Shown piece by piece: positions 41,929 to 52,450 of a stretch of 64,000 nucleotides of DNA (position 1 is its first letter; each line of letters starts with the position of its first letter). The stretch is from Vibrio alfacsensis (lineage in GTDB: Bacteria > Pseudomonadota > Gammaproteobacteria > Enterobacterales > Vibrionaceae). The stretch lies in assembly GCF_003544875.1 (NCBI RefSeq), contig NZ_CP032093.1, forward strand, positions 2,852,001 to 2,916,000. The letters run 5' to 3'. The translations under genes and the position numbers were made by a program. Below the pieces are notes generated by a model. The model saw only the letters and a program-made list of their open reading frames with translations. It was not told the origin of the DNA and did no database searches.

Positions 41929-43189
41929 AAGAATTCCAACGAACAAGAAACATGGACATTTTAAGTTTGAAATGGTTTGACAATTTTGGTGATAAGAAGT
42001 CAAACACCACATAGGCACATAAATAGGACATTAAAGAAGCTACCGCAGCGCCAACAACGCCATGTGTACCGATTAAAATTGCATTCAAGAGTACATTGAT
42101 AATTAAGCCAAACAAATTTCGATACATAGATAGAACTTGCATCCCCTCGATTACCAACATTTTACTGCTCAGCACACCTATAAAGACTATAGGTAGAGAC
42201 AATATATGTATGCTAAACACTTGAGAAGAAACCTGGTACTTGTCTCCTATAAGGGTGACGATAAGGTAGCCACCCAAAATATAAAATAGCACTAACACTC
42301 AGTAAAGCATAGAAACCAGTGGTTCCAATAATTAACAATGTTTTATTGTACTTACTTTTACACTCTTTAAACAAAGAGTCTAAATAAGGAAACAGTGCAT
42401 TACAAACAACTGTTGGTATGATAAATAACACTTCGGAAAATTTTAAACCTGCACTGTAGTAGCCTACATCTTCCATCCCTTTTATGTGGGATATCATCAA
42501 TGCATCTATTTTTACATATAGGCCAAAAACAACATTAGCTACCAGTAGGGGGATTGACTCTTTCAATATCCATTTAATATACTTTGTAGACACCAAAGAT
42601 AGATCAAACTTCCCACCATCTAACAAAAACATCACTGACAGCAATAAAAAATACAGGGCTATTTCAATAACAAATACAATACAGAATAGCGTTTGATCTA
42701 GAGCCCCATAATAAATTAGCGCCAACTTTATAGCGAAAAAAAACAAGGCCAGTGATGTACTAGCCAAGCTAATTCTTTTACCCTTTTCTATAGCTATATT
42801 GTAGAGTTCAACTGCGCTAAACCCATTAGCAAATAGTGAGCAACTTAAAATCACAAATAGTATAAAGTTTTCACTTACTAGGCCTAATAACATCAACATC
42901 ACGCTGACCAGAAATATCAATGCAGATATCGACAACCGAAGAAAAATAGCATTAACAATAACTTTTTCAGTATTATTTTTATCTCTAGCTATTTCCCGAA
43001 GGATGATATTTTCAAGACCAAAAGAAACAAATGCAACCAAAATAAAAATAATACTTTGATAATATGCTATTTCCCCATATTCTTCCGGGGTAAAATATCG
43101 AATTACGTAGATGGATACTAAAATGACAGACCCATTTTCACAAACTTATCAGTTAGCATCCAAAGAATGTTGAAAACTCTACTTTTCAT
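41918..43189 (-). pseudogene. wzx: O-antigen/capsule flippase Wzx, frameshifted
   Basis: Polytopic flippase that moves undecaprenyl-linked repeat units across the inner membrane. The reconstruction starts at 43189 (MKSRVFNILWMLTDKFVKMG). One base is missing from the CCC at 43131-43133 and one is extra near 42273-42275. The repaired joins read GSVILVSIYVIRYFTPEEYG and AILYFGGYLIVTLIGDKY. About 12 hydrophobic segments and 423 residues fit the family. It overlaps both neighbours by 11 bases. Confidence 0.82.
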
Positions 43190-44045
43190 TCTCTACAATT
43201 TCCGCCCACGCTTTAAGACTGAGAGCAACATCTTTGGTGAAGTAACTATCAAAATCGATTTTGCATCTGTATCACTATAAAGCCGTTAATTACATTAGGC
43301 CATATTTTATAGTCATCTCTATATACGATTTTCCAGACTTTAATTTTAACTTTTGATGACCTAACGCGCATAGCGCGGCAATTCTATGTTGCCCACCCCA
43401 ATCTACGCACCACTTCCAATCGTCTTTATTGATAAGAACAAATGCTCCGATATCGCCATCGTTATTAAAGTTTCTCACATAGCCATGCGATTTAATGGAC
43501 TCATAAACTTTTACAAGTCTTGATACTTCAAGTTGCAATAGCTCATCTGATATTGGTCCAAAGTTTCTCCAGCCATGCTCTAAACCTACTTTATCGCCGG
43601 AGTTCGCTAGACTATCATGTACTGCACACTCACTTACATGAGTTTCTTTTTCCTCGATTGATATACTATCCCAAGGAAACAATCCTGCAATTGCTGACAC
43701 TTTATCTGCATTTGGACTGTTAGAAACGCTAAACCACTTTGCCAAGTTATCTGGCTGTACCGTCTTGTAGTATTTTTTAAGCACAACTACAGCATCAGAT
43801 TGACTTCCTGTTTTCGCATACGCCTTAAGTGCTATGACAAAGGGATGAATTGAATTTTCATTAAGTGAAAACCGCTCCATTCCCCACCCATCTTCCATCT
43901 CGGCATCCAATATAATCTTTCGCTTAAAATCGCTTCTATAGAGTATATCCTGAGGATGCTTTATCCCGTCTTCTAGCTCTGTTCTGTAGACTTTTTTTTC
44001 TACTACAAGACCAAATCTATCAAATAGCCGTTTTATAAAATTCAA
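43179..44045 (-). pseudogene. Hypothetical protein with a GQHR (ParB/sulfiredoxin-like) motif, frameshifted end
   Basis: I do not recognise this gene. It opens MNFIKRLFDRFGLVVEKKVY and is soluble. Near residues 218-233 it has CVDWGGQHRIAALCALG, which resembles the G-x-H-R box of ParB/sulfiredoxin-like domains often found in cell-envelope clusters. The frame fails after KLKLK; restored bases in A runs give WKIVYRDDYKIWPNVINGF and FDSYFTKDVALSLKAWAEI to a TAG at 43179, about 288 residues. The end overlaps the wzx start by 11 bases, which supports the repaired reading. Confidence 0.6.
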
Positions 44046-44107
44046 CGAAGAGTTCTCCTAAGTGAAGAATAGAGAGTAAATACACTGTGAGGATTTTAAT
44101 TTACTTT

Positions 44108-45259
44108 TCATTCTTCTAAAGTAATAGCGGAACTTAGAGGAAAACTTGCGCCTAGATGAAATAAATCCGGAAAATTTATTTTGAGGGTATATTTCTTTAA
44201 GGTTTTAACGTTAAGATAGACACTACTATCAATCGGCAATTGAAATGAGTAATTGTTTGCCAGCAAGTACCCCTTTAGTAGCGATAGCGCTTTGGAGCTA
44301 CCCACACGTCCGTTTTCAACAAGATATTCTTCTACACCAATTTCTCTTGCAAGATTTTTCAATCTCGGATAATACTTATCTGGGATTGATTCTTTATTAC
44401 AAGAGCATAGTAAAGATGTGAAAGAAGTAATCATCTTTACTTGGGAAAGTAAAAACTAACGTCATTGTGACTAGCATTATTAAGAATATTATCTATCCAA
44501 CGTTCATCCAAATAGCACTCACCACGCTCTCTTACATCAAATAGAACTTTTTCACCGCCTATTGTTACATGATAAAAGTTGTCGCTTTCCCATATTGGAA
44601 CACCGTTCGCCAAAGACATCAACTTCTTTCTGTCCTCACACAACAAGTCGACGTCACCTTTATCATGCTCAAAACCTTCTAAGAGTTCATGAGGGTTTCT
44701 GAGAACAACATATTTCGTGGTATAATTTAAATAACTAAACAATTGCTCAAAGTTTTCCCAACCATTTTCTCCCGCAGCTGTAGCGTTTAGGTATCGAGAA
44801 TCTACCTCATCCTCTTGTTTAAAAATCTCATTTTCAAAATCATAGCCAAAAATCATTGCACAGTTATGAATAAACTCACTTTTGAGTCTGAGCAATGCAC
44901 GCCGTAATTACATCTGCCGACTTTCTGAACTTTGCCTTTGAGTCAATAATATTACTGTTGACTTTTTCAAACGTCCTGAAGCGTCCTTACGATAAGAGTA
45001 GTAAGGTGTAGGGTCTTTTACTATATAATAACTAAATGTCCCACCACCTACTTCTTTCACTTTATCTGAAGTTCCGACACTCAATTCACTATAGAATCTT
45101 AGAAAGTTGGCGTGTACCCATTTTTGTCCCACTTAGCTTGTCCAAACTTGATGATTTCAAATTTTTAGATAGCTCTTCTTTGACGAGGTTATTTATATTT
45201 ACCGCTTTCTCCCAAACTATAAATATATAGAACTCTTCGAGGTTATTGCTCTGAAGCAT
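44108..45259 (-). pseudogene. Two-domain hypothetical protein, nucleotidyltransferase-like C-terminal half, heavily frameshifted
   Basis: The sequence shows several short overlapping readings, but repairing about six to seven homopolymer slips gives one protein of about 380 residues. The first domain begins MLQSNNLEEFYIFIVWEKA and runs through TFLRFYSELSVGTSDKVKEV and CNYGVHCSDSKSEFIHNCAM. I recall similar small proteins in capsule loci with HxN-type motifs. The second domain has LEGFEHDKGDVDLLCEDRKK (an aspartate pair like a nucleotidyltransferase) and ends with a helical region. Overlap with wzy (17 bases) supports the start. Function unknown. Confidence 0.5.
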
Positions 45260-46431
45260 AATTAAACTTATATCTCCATGATACAAATGAATAAACAATC
45301 AAAACATTAAATATAAGTTGGTATGTAAAGTTTTGAGTATTGAATGTTATAAGAATTGCCAATGCAATGGCGACTCTTCCCATTTTGCTCAGCTTTATAG
45401 TTCCATAATTAGGAAATAGTAAAAGTAGCACAAATGGCAACCCAAGCAGCCCGACTTGGGCAATAAACATTGTAATTCCGTCAGCACCTGTTGGCTTAGC
45501 AAGTGAGAAATAACTATTGTAACCGATTAACTCAATGCCAAATGGAATTGCTTTTTCTATTTGCGTTCCATATCCATATCCAAATATTGGATCTTCAAGA
45601 AACATATTATAACTAATAATAAAATCATGATATCGAGATATAAGTGACACAGAATTTTCCAAATCAAACTTAGCCAGTACATTACTATTAATTACTATAA
45701 CCGCTGCCATTATTGAAATAACAATCAAGTACAACACATTCTTAACACTTAACTTTGACAACTGGTTAGACACTAGTATAAGGAAGATTGAAATAAGTCC
45801 TGTTGTTGATCCAATCAAAAGTGAAACCGCCAAATAATAACAAGTGAGCACTTTATTTAACCTTTATACAAGTAATCAAACAAAATGATAGTGTAAAAAC
45901 AAGTGAAAAGCACCAGGTTCCCACCATAACCCATTTATTCTATATACTTGATGTTCTAAATGATTATTGGTAACTGAAAACAGTATAAAATTCGAGTGAG
46001 TTCTTTCATCTAAAGAAACGAAGTCAAAAGAGGGCTATTTATTTGTAGGAAAATTATTGGGTAAGTTATCAATGATACTAATGATATTAGCTTAACTATT
46101 TTGCTAAAGTAAAGAGTAAAATCATTTACTTTGACCAGTGATACGATTAGTAGCGCAAGAAAAATCTTTATTACCATTAAACCTGCGGATGAAATTTTGA
46201 ACTCAAGGCTAAGAAAATAGCCAGAACAAATAAATAACTAAACAATACAACTTTTTCATTTATTCTTGCATTTCTACGCATGAATAGAGCCAAAGTAAAT
46301 CCCAATGTAAAACCACGAGCAAATTCGTCCCAAACATTTCATAGTACAATGTTTTAGAAGACATTATGACAAGAAAGACTAGCAAAAATTAGCAGCACCA
46401 AATAACTTTTGCTACTTTCTGCTGATGACAT
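45243..46431 (-). pseudogene. wzy: O-antigen/capsule polymerase Wzy, frameshifted N-terminal half
   Basis: Polytopic protein joining repeat units. The C-terminal half (from about 45851) is intact, with STTGLISIFLILVSNQLS, a large polar loop (SRYHDFIISYNMFLEDPIFG, GYGTQIEK) and more membrane segments: the O-antigen ligase/polymerase pattern. The N-terminal half must be pieced together: MSSAESSKSYLVLLIFASLS, then GDEFARGFTLGFTLALFMRR, SAGLMVIKIFLALLIVSLV and LWWEPGAFHF. The total is about 395 residues and 11 membrane segments. It is the only Wzy candidate in the operon. Confidence 0.75.
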
Positions 46432-47651
46432 AATTGTATATATCCTTGTATTTACTTGATATTTTTCGTAGGAGAAATTTTTCGTTATGGTTTCTCGACA
46501 TTTTTCCTTTTCTATAAATTTTCCACTTAGCACTTCTAAAACGCCTTGAAGTAAGTCTTTTCTATCAAAATCATTAGCCAAGTACCCATTAACTCCATGT
46601 AACACAATATCTTTTAGGCCTGAAGTGTTATAACAAACAACTGGCGTGCCACAACTCAATGACTCGGATGCAACTTGGCCAAATGATTCTTGTTTAGAAG
46701 GAATAATAACACAGTCTGCTCTATTGTATTCTGCAATTATCGCACTTGCATCACCCAAATACCCCATATACTCCACGTTTGCATTTCCAATTTTTTCTTT
46801 CCCAACACGCCCACTTCCAACTATTTTCAACTCAACTTGTTCAGATATATTCTCTGCAACAAATATCACATCAGAAAAGCCCTTATTTTTATCATCATCA
46901 GCACCAATAGCTATAAATAAAATTATTTTATTTTTATTTTTATTTTTATTATAAATTGAACTATCTACAATGTATTTACTAGTATCTATGGGATTCCCTA
47001 CAGTAAAGTGCTCATATCGTGAAAGTAACTGGGATGATTTGCTTCTATTTGTAATCCAATTGCTGACACCTACTATATAAATATCATTTTATTACTATAA
47101 ACACTTTTCTTTCTCTTGAAATTTCTACTCGAAATATCAACACCGCTTATATATGCTGTGCCAATTTTCGGACAGTTATTGCATCCCTCCGGCTCTTGAT
47201 AGAGCTTACAACCGTCAGCAATTAAATGACAACCACCTGTAAATGCCCATGAATCATGCAAAGTCCAAACGATAGGTTTCTCAATTTTTTGAATATCTTC
47301 GACTGATAGTAATCCCGCGTTAACCCAGTGAAGATGAACAATATCAAAATCACTTCCATTAATCGCTTTAACAAGATAATAATTAGCACATATAGCACTT
47401 GAGAATAATTCAGAGCTCTTTCTTGGATATAAAACCAATGGCAACCTATCTAAATATGGTTTTATTTTCCTCACCACACCTTTTTATTAACTTTATATCA
47501 TCATGCCTATGATACTTAGTACCTCCTTGCACCCATAGTTTTGAATTAAAATCTTCAGATACATTTAAACTTTCGCATATTCTTAGTGCAGCGTTAGCCG
47601 CACCACCTCCACAATCGAATGTGTTTATATGAAGGACTTTAACTTTATCAT
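46412..47651 (-). pseudogene. Glycosyltransferase family 4, multiply frameshifted
   Basis: Reconstructed GT-B glycosyltransferase. The start is placed at the ATG at 47651, which overlaps an upstream stop (TAATG); it needs one extra A to read MIKVKVLHINTFDCGGGAAN. Next come IVHLHWVNAGLLSVEDIQKI, WTLHDSWAFTGGCHLI and CNNCPKIGTAY. The joined middle reads VGVSNWITNRSKSSQLLSRY, and the C-terminal domain holds the EX7E motif SKQESFGQVASESLSCG. The end reads YNYVISRK to a TAG at 46412. It is the same subfamily as the gene at 37986-39209. Confidence 0.72.
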
Positions 47652-47900
47652 TACAACTCAACTTGCTTGCTCTCATATACACGCTCAAAGATTAAATTAG
47701 CGTCAACATCAAAACCAACAATCTCATTTAAATTCATAGGAGTATTGGGCACTTTAATTTAAAGTATTAACACTGTATCAATAGCACTTACCAACAGGTG
47801 CATTTGGCATATTTTTCACATCATCCAATAATGTAACTTCAACATTCCTAAACATCGCTATTCCATATTGGACTTAGCTTTAGAGTTCAACGAGATGTAC
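47651..47900 (-). pseudogene. Short unidentified coding remnant downstream of wzz
   Basis: About 250 bases between wzz and the next glycosyltransferase hold a degraded reading. It starts near MFRNVEVTLLDDVKNMPNAP and ends IVGFDVDANLIFERVYESKQ to a TAA that overlaps the next ATG. Two frame slips separate the halves. It could be a small real gene or the tail of a lost one. I cannot name it. Confidence 0.25.
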
Positions 47901-47914
47901 GCTTATTATCATAA

Positions 47915-48879
47915 TTACTTGCGTAAAGTATAACGCATTAAAACAAACCCAATACCAATCATCCCACCAAGTAAAGTACCGAGTATACATATCATTGCCC
48001 GTCCTGGGCGCTCTTTCAGTTCAGGTGCAATTGCCGAGTCTATAACTTTAAACACGAACTCCTCTTGTACCTCAGCTAGCATCAAGCTTTTTGTTTGCTC
48101 TTCAATCAATTTGTAAAAGGTGCTTTGCATATCAGTAATAGATGTTTTTGTAACTGAGTATTTAGGTAACGAAGATTCTGAGACGTTTCTCCGATGACAC
48201 GTTCACGCATCACTTTATTAATATCATCTATCAACCAATTTACCCACTGCTGGGCAACGTAGGGTGAAAAGTGTTCTACCGATACGGTGTATAGTCCACT
48301 GTCTTTATTTTGACTTATATTAAAAAATTCGGTTCTAAATTTGCTAAATGCTTCTTGTGTGCTTGGTTTAGCACCTCGCAAGCCTTGGGGCTTACGTACC
48401 CATTTCCCGGTAGCTGTATCATAGAGTTCTTCATTTATAATTAACTCATTGTTCTTAGGATCCCAGCCTTTTGAAGCCATCAAAGGCACAAGTAAATCAT
48501 GTTTGTTGATAAATACCTCAACAAACTGGCGAGACTTCATTACTTGTACAGCAAGATCCGTTTGAGAAGACTCTCCAGCACCAAGGTTAACGCCAGCTAG
48601 TGCCGCTAGTCCGCCAAGTTGACCTGCCATTTTTGAAAGGCCACCGCCACTAGAGCTTTCTGCAGGCGCAAGCAACGCATCAGATTTGTAGATGTTTGGC
48701 AGGCTTAGTGCGTAAAGTACTGCACCGACTGCAAAGATAAATGTGGTTGCTATGATGATCCACTTACCTTTCCACAATGCGCCGAACAGTTCCCGCAAGT
48801 CGATTTCATCATCCGCAGGTTGTTGGCTGTGTGGAGGATACGGTAGGTAATGTTGTGGGTGTTCTTTTTGTGGTTCCAT
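47915..48879 (-). pseudogene. wzz: Polysaccharide chain-length regulator Wzz (OtnB-like), frameshifted
   Basis: Inner-membrane PCP protein controlling chain length. The N-terminus is cytoplasmic and proline-rich, then DEIDLRELFGALWKGKWIII leads into the first membrane segment (about 37-58). A long periplasmic domain follows. The C-terminal part (FKVIDSAIAPELKERPGRAM and a second membrane segment) is one frame off. One base added to the TTTTT at 48145-48149 joins them as LQKTSITDMQSTFYKLIEEQ, 321 residues. It lies below wbfF as in vibrio otnA-otnB pairs. Confidence 0.88.
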
Positions 48880-48925
48880 TGGATTAATTAGGTCCTAGGA
48901 TCCTAGGGGCTAGGATCGAAAAAAA

Positions 48926-48981
48926 TGATTACGGATTACGGATTACGGATTACGGATTACGGATTACGGATTACGGATTAC
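48926..48981. repeat. Heptanucleotide array, eight units of GGATTAC
   Basis: One TGATTAC unit followed by seven perfect GGATTAC units (the complement of GTAATCC). It supplies the last codons (Arg-Asn-Pro) and the stop of the S23-type gene. Confidence 0.96.
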
Positions 48982-49354
48982 GGACATCGTACTCTGCAGC
49001 ATCTTCATTTAAACGGTTTCTCTTTGTTTTACTCAACCGTCCAAGAGTCGCTGCGATGGATTCAGCCTCTTGAATGAGACCCAAACCGGACGCTTTCTCG
49101 ATGTATCCAACTTCAATGCCGATATAGACTTGAGTAATGAACTCTGCCGTTGACGACTTTGCAATATTTAAAAACCGAATTTGGTCTTTAATTGATTCCC
49201 GTTCTTCTCCCTCAGCAATATTCGATGGGATTGATAATCCAGAACGGGTGATTTGATCTTTAAAACCAAAGTCTCGGCATGTTTCCATCATCTTGTATAT
49301 ATCACAAGACAGTCGGCAAGCTTGTTGCCATACTCTAAGTTGCTTAAACCTCAA
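48971..49354 (-). CDS. Four-helix-bundle protein (S23 / 23S rRNA intervening-sequence protein family)
   Basis: The protein has 127 residues with the family pattern: MRFKQLRVWQQACRLSCDIY, FGFKDQITRSGLSIPSNIAE, GEERESIKDQIRFLNIAKSS and VGYIEKASGL. The start is TTG with AAGGA six bases upstream. The last three residues and the TAA stop come from a heptamer array. Relatives occur inside intervening sequences of 23S rRNA genes and, more distantly, as Avd of diversity-generating retroelements; a molecular function is not established. It is enclosed by arrays of the composite repeat and looks like cargo. Confidence 0.85.
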   Translation of the reverse strand: MRFKQLRVWQQACRLSCDIYKMMETCRDFGFKDQITRSGLSIPSNIAEGEERESIKDQIRFLNIAKSSTAEFITQVYIGIEVGYIEKASGLGLIQEAESIAATLGRLSKTKRNRLNEDAAEYDVRNP

Positions 49355-49378
49355 CAGATATCCTTATCTAAAGGTTGC

Positions 49379-49441
49379 AGAATACGGAATACGGAATACG
49401 GAATACGGAATACGGAATACGGAATACGGAATACGGAATAC
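49379..49441. repeat. Heptanucleotide array, nine units of GGAATAC
   Basis: One AGAATAC unit and eight perfect GGAATAC units. It lies 24 bases upstream of the S23-type gene start. GGAATAC differs from GGATTAC at one position. Confidence 0.96.
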
Positions 49442-49741
49442 GGAATTTTATGATTTCGATATTCCAAATCTACATTTCTGTAATCTGTCAGCGAAGCACT
49501 CGGTATTCCTACTTAACTGAGTACCCACTGTAAGTAGATTCCTAGTCTCGCTTTGCTCGCTGGAATGACGTGCAAGAGCCTGTATTCCGTAAGCGAAGCG
49601 TTCTGTATTCATACTTAACTAAGTACTCGCTGCAAGCTGATTCCTAGTCTCGCTTCTGCTCGCTGGAATGACGTTTAAAATCCCGTATTCCAAAAATTCT
49701 AGGCCCTAGAACCTGTGTTTTCCTAGGACCTTTCTTTTCCG

Positions 49742-52396
49742 TTATTTCAACGCGTTAATCGCTACACCAGTTTGGTATAGGATCTGTGTCGCCGCGGTCC
49801 AAGTACTTAGCGCATCACGGTAATCGGTGTCGATTGGCACAACGATTGTGTCGCCAGCTTGGAGTTCTTGATTGTTGTTACCGAACCAATAACCAGAGGT
49901 TGGTTTGTAAACCGAGCCATCTGCGCGCACGACAAATATGCGGTCTTCATCGGCTTGCTTCTTCGCGCCGCCGGCTTTGTTTAGGTAATCATCCACCTCT
50001 AACTTGTTATCAAGCAAGTAAGTGATCGGTACTTGTACCTCCCCCATGACGGATACCGTATTGCGGAACGTTGGTACAAACAGGAAGTCACCGTCTTCCA
50101 GCATAAAGTCCGCTGAGCGATCATGCTTCAAGATGCGGTTAAGTTGTACCACCATGCGGCCAAGGGCTTTACTGCGGCTTGCCTCTTCAATAAAGGCTAA
50201 CGTTTTTTCCGGATCCGAGACAACAGAACCAAGGTTGCTGTCTGCTCGGAATGTCTTCTTCGCCGTTTCTGCTCGCATGTCTGCGGCGTATTGGTTTAGC
50301 AGTTTTTGCTCTTGTAGGCGCAAAGCCTCACGAGTAAAGATTGCGCCCATTGGGTGAGCAAATTCGGTTAAGCCACCAGCACGTTCTAGTAGCTCACTCA
50401 TTGTCTCGCCTTGGCGAACGGTGTATGAACCAGGGAAGCGAACTTCACCTTGTAGCATAACCGTGCTTTGCAACTTCACGTTCGGCTTTTGCAATACGTT
50501 CAGTCTGTCGCGGCCAACAATGATCACATCATTATTCACATCACCTTGAATCGCTTTGCGAAGATCGATACGCTCGATATCAATAGACGCACGCTCATCG
50601 ATGTTATTAATCACCGAGCGTGCAAGTTCTGCGTTAATCGTAAATGCACCGTAAGTTAACCCCCCCGCAGCCTCTAACAAATCAGACACTTTCATACGCG
50701 GCGTAATTGGGTAACGGCCAGGGTATTTCACCTCACCTGTGACTTCAGCAATTTGTGGCGCCAAGCCTAAACGAGATTGTTGCTGAAGTTTAAGCAGTAC
50801 AGGTGCCAGTAATGAAGAACGAGTATTCTGCTTAAGATCTTGGATTTGCTCAGGAGTCACCTCTTCGCCTTGCCACATCATACGGACTTCTTTGCCAGTT
50901 ACCGTGCTGGTTGCTGCGCTTAGGTCTTGCTCTTCTTGCTGAATTTGCTCTTGTGCTTGTTGCTGTGCTTGCTCAAAGCTTTTGGCTTTTTCATCCACTT
51001 CTAGTAACGAGTCGATGCCTTTATTGCTTAAGCGGTTAAACACCAACACTCGGTCACGAGAATGCAGCTGTAAGTTATCTTCACTGTTTGGCGCTAAAAT
51101 CGCTTTCGCCAAGTTAAGTTGGAAAACTTCAATGTCACGCTGAGCATTGATCTCACGTACCACAACCGCGTAATTGACATCTGCAGTCGATTTAAACGCG
51201 GTATCAACCGATTGGAATAGATCCGCAATGCGTAAGCCTGGTTTCCACTCTAAAAAGCCTGAATGACGAACATCACCCTCAACTTGAACAAAGCGCGTTA
51301 ACTCTTCACTCTTCGTTGGTACGCTCACCGTATCACCATCTTTGACTTTAATTTGTTGGTCATGAGATTGAGTGAAGTTAAGCGTCACTAAATCACGTCC
51401 GCCTTTTGCTGCGTAACGTTTTACTTCAATTTGATCGCGGTAAGCATTGGCGGTAAAGCCACCCGCTAGCTGAAATGCTTGCTTGTAGGTCTCGCCTGAT
51501 TTGATTTCATAAATCGCAGGGCGGTTCACTTCACCATCAATCGAAATGGTATTACCGACCGCGCCAATGAACACCACATCACCCGGTAATAGACGAACAT
51601 CATTACGGGCATCGCCACGCAGCAGTAAGTCATACATGTCTAACTTGCGAATTACTTGGCCATTTCGTTTTAGCTGTACATTACGCAGTGCGCCACTTTC
51701 ACTAAAGCCGCCGCTGTAGTAGATTGCTTGAGAAATAGTGGTTAACGCACTCACCGTGTAAGCACCTGGCTTGTATGCATCACCCATAACAAAAATTTGC
51801 ATGGTGCGCATTTCACCCAGTGAGATATCACTGCGCACGCCAATCATTTGTTCTCTCACGCGTTGGTTTAAAGAATCACGCACTTCTGAGAACGTCATAC
51901 CCGCCACTTGAACTGGACCAAGTGATGGGAAGTTAATCACACCCTCACGACTTACTCGTAAGCGGTTAGTGGTATTTTCTTTACCAAACAGCTGAATAAC
52001 AATCTCATCCCCTGGGCCTACCGTGTAATCTGCAGGAACAGGCACATCACTGATCGGAGCAAACGTACTAGGCGAGCCGGCAAACAAGTCTAAACCAAAG
52101 CGTTTCAAGCCTGTTTGAGCTTGTGCATCGTCCTCAGGGCCTCTGGTACTTTGTTCTGTTTCGTTCGTTGCAGGGCGAGCATCCACTACTTTTGGATTTT
52201 CAAAACTGCTTGGCTGAGAAGCGCCTGATGGCAAAGACACACCGTACTGATTTGCCAACGCTTGTTGTTGATCAGCTGGTAAGCTCTTAAACATTTGGAT
52301 CTGAGCGGGAGTGGGAGTTTGCGCATACGAGAATGGCGCAAACATACTTGCCAGTGCAAAAGCGGCAATGGAAAAAGTTCCTTTAAGCATGGTCAT
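49742..52396 (-). CDS. wbfF: Polysaccharide export outer-membrane protein with SLBB domains (WbfF/OtnA type)
   Basis: The protein has 884 residues. A signal peptide (MLKGTFSIAAFALASMFAPF, cleavage after SYAQ) is followed by a Poly_export domain with DYTVGPGDEIVIQLFGKEN near 125. A series of SLBB domains follows (for example MGDAYKPGAYTVSALTTISQ, EVKYPGRYPITPRMKVSDLL, EVRFPGSYTVRQGETMSELL), each with a following GGL/GGF motif. A Gln/Glu-rich segment near 490 may be a coiled coil. It is Wza-like but more than twice as long, as in V. cholerae O139 WbfF. It works with Wzz in export. Confidence 0.88.
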   Translation of the reverse strand: MTMLKGTFSIAAFALASMFAPFSYAQTPTPAQIQMFKSLPADQQQALANQYGVSLPSGASQPSSFENPKVVDARPATNETEQSTRGPEDDAQAQTGLKRFGLDLFAGSPSTFAPISDVPVPADYTVGPGDEIVIQLFGKENTTNRLRVSREGVINFPSLGPVQVAGMTFSEVRDSLNQRVREQMIGVRSDISLGEMRTMQIFVMGDAYKPGAYTVSALTTISQAIYYSGGFSESGALRNVQLKRNGQVIRKLDMYDLLLRGDARNDVRLLPGDVVFIGAVGNTISIDGEVNRPAIYEIKSGETYKQAFQLAGGFTANAYRDQIEVKRYAAKGGRDLVTLNFTQSHDQQIKVKDGDTVSVPTKSEELTRFVQVEGDVRHSGFLEWKPGLRIADLFQSVDTAFKSTADVNYAVVVREINAQRDIEVFQLNLAKAILAPNSEDNLQLHSRDRVLVFNRLSNKGIDSLLEVDEKAKSFEQAQQQAQEQIQQEEQDLSAATSTVTGKEVRMMWQGEEVTPEQIQDLKQNTRSSLLAPVLLKLQQQSRLGLAPQIAEVTGEVKYPGRYPITPRMKVSDLLEAAGGLTYGAFTINAELARSVINNIDERASIDIERIDLRKAIQGDVNNDVIIVGRDRLNVLQKPNVKLQSTVMLQGEVRFPGSYTVRQGETMSELLERAGGLTEFAHPMGAIFTREALRLQEQKLLNQYAADMRAETAKKTFRADSNLGSVVSDPEKTLAFIEEASRSKALGRMVVQLNRILKHDRSADFMLEDGDFLFVPTFRNTVSVMGEVQVPITYLLDNKLEVDDYLNKAGGAKKQADEDRIFVVRADGSVYKPTSGYWFGNNNQELQAGDTIVVPIDTDYRDALSTWTAATQILYQTGVAINALK

Positions 52397-52450
52397 TCGC
52401 TATAAAAAGAGTGAAGAGAAAAATCGTCGCGATTGCGCTCGATCTCGATG

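Larger units (their letters stand above)
48891..49740. repeat. Composite intergenic repeat, copy L, carrying a gene
   Basis: Mostly in the opposite orientation to the other copies. From left: GGTCCTAGGATCCTAGGGGC; an eight-unit GGATTAC array; the S23-type gene; a nine-unit GGAATAC array; two tandem units of about 105 bases. Each unit carries GATTCCTAGTCTCGCTT...GCTCGCTGGAATGAC (the reverse of the GTCATTCC module) and GCGAAGC. The end at 49697-49740 (TTCTAGGCCCTAGAACC, CCTAGGACCTTTC) is oriented like the right end of other copies. It separates wzz from wbfF inside the operon. Confidence 0.85.

Noticed and set aside
48971..49354. A diversity-generating retroelement, because of the Avd-like fold
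   Set aside because: There is no reverse transcriptase and no template/variable repeat pair nearby. The sequence fits the S23/intervening-sequence branch better.
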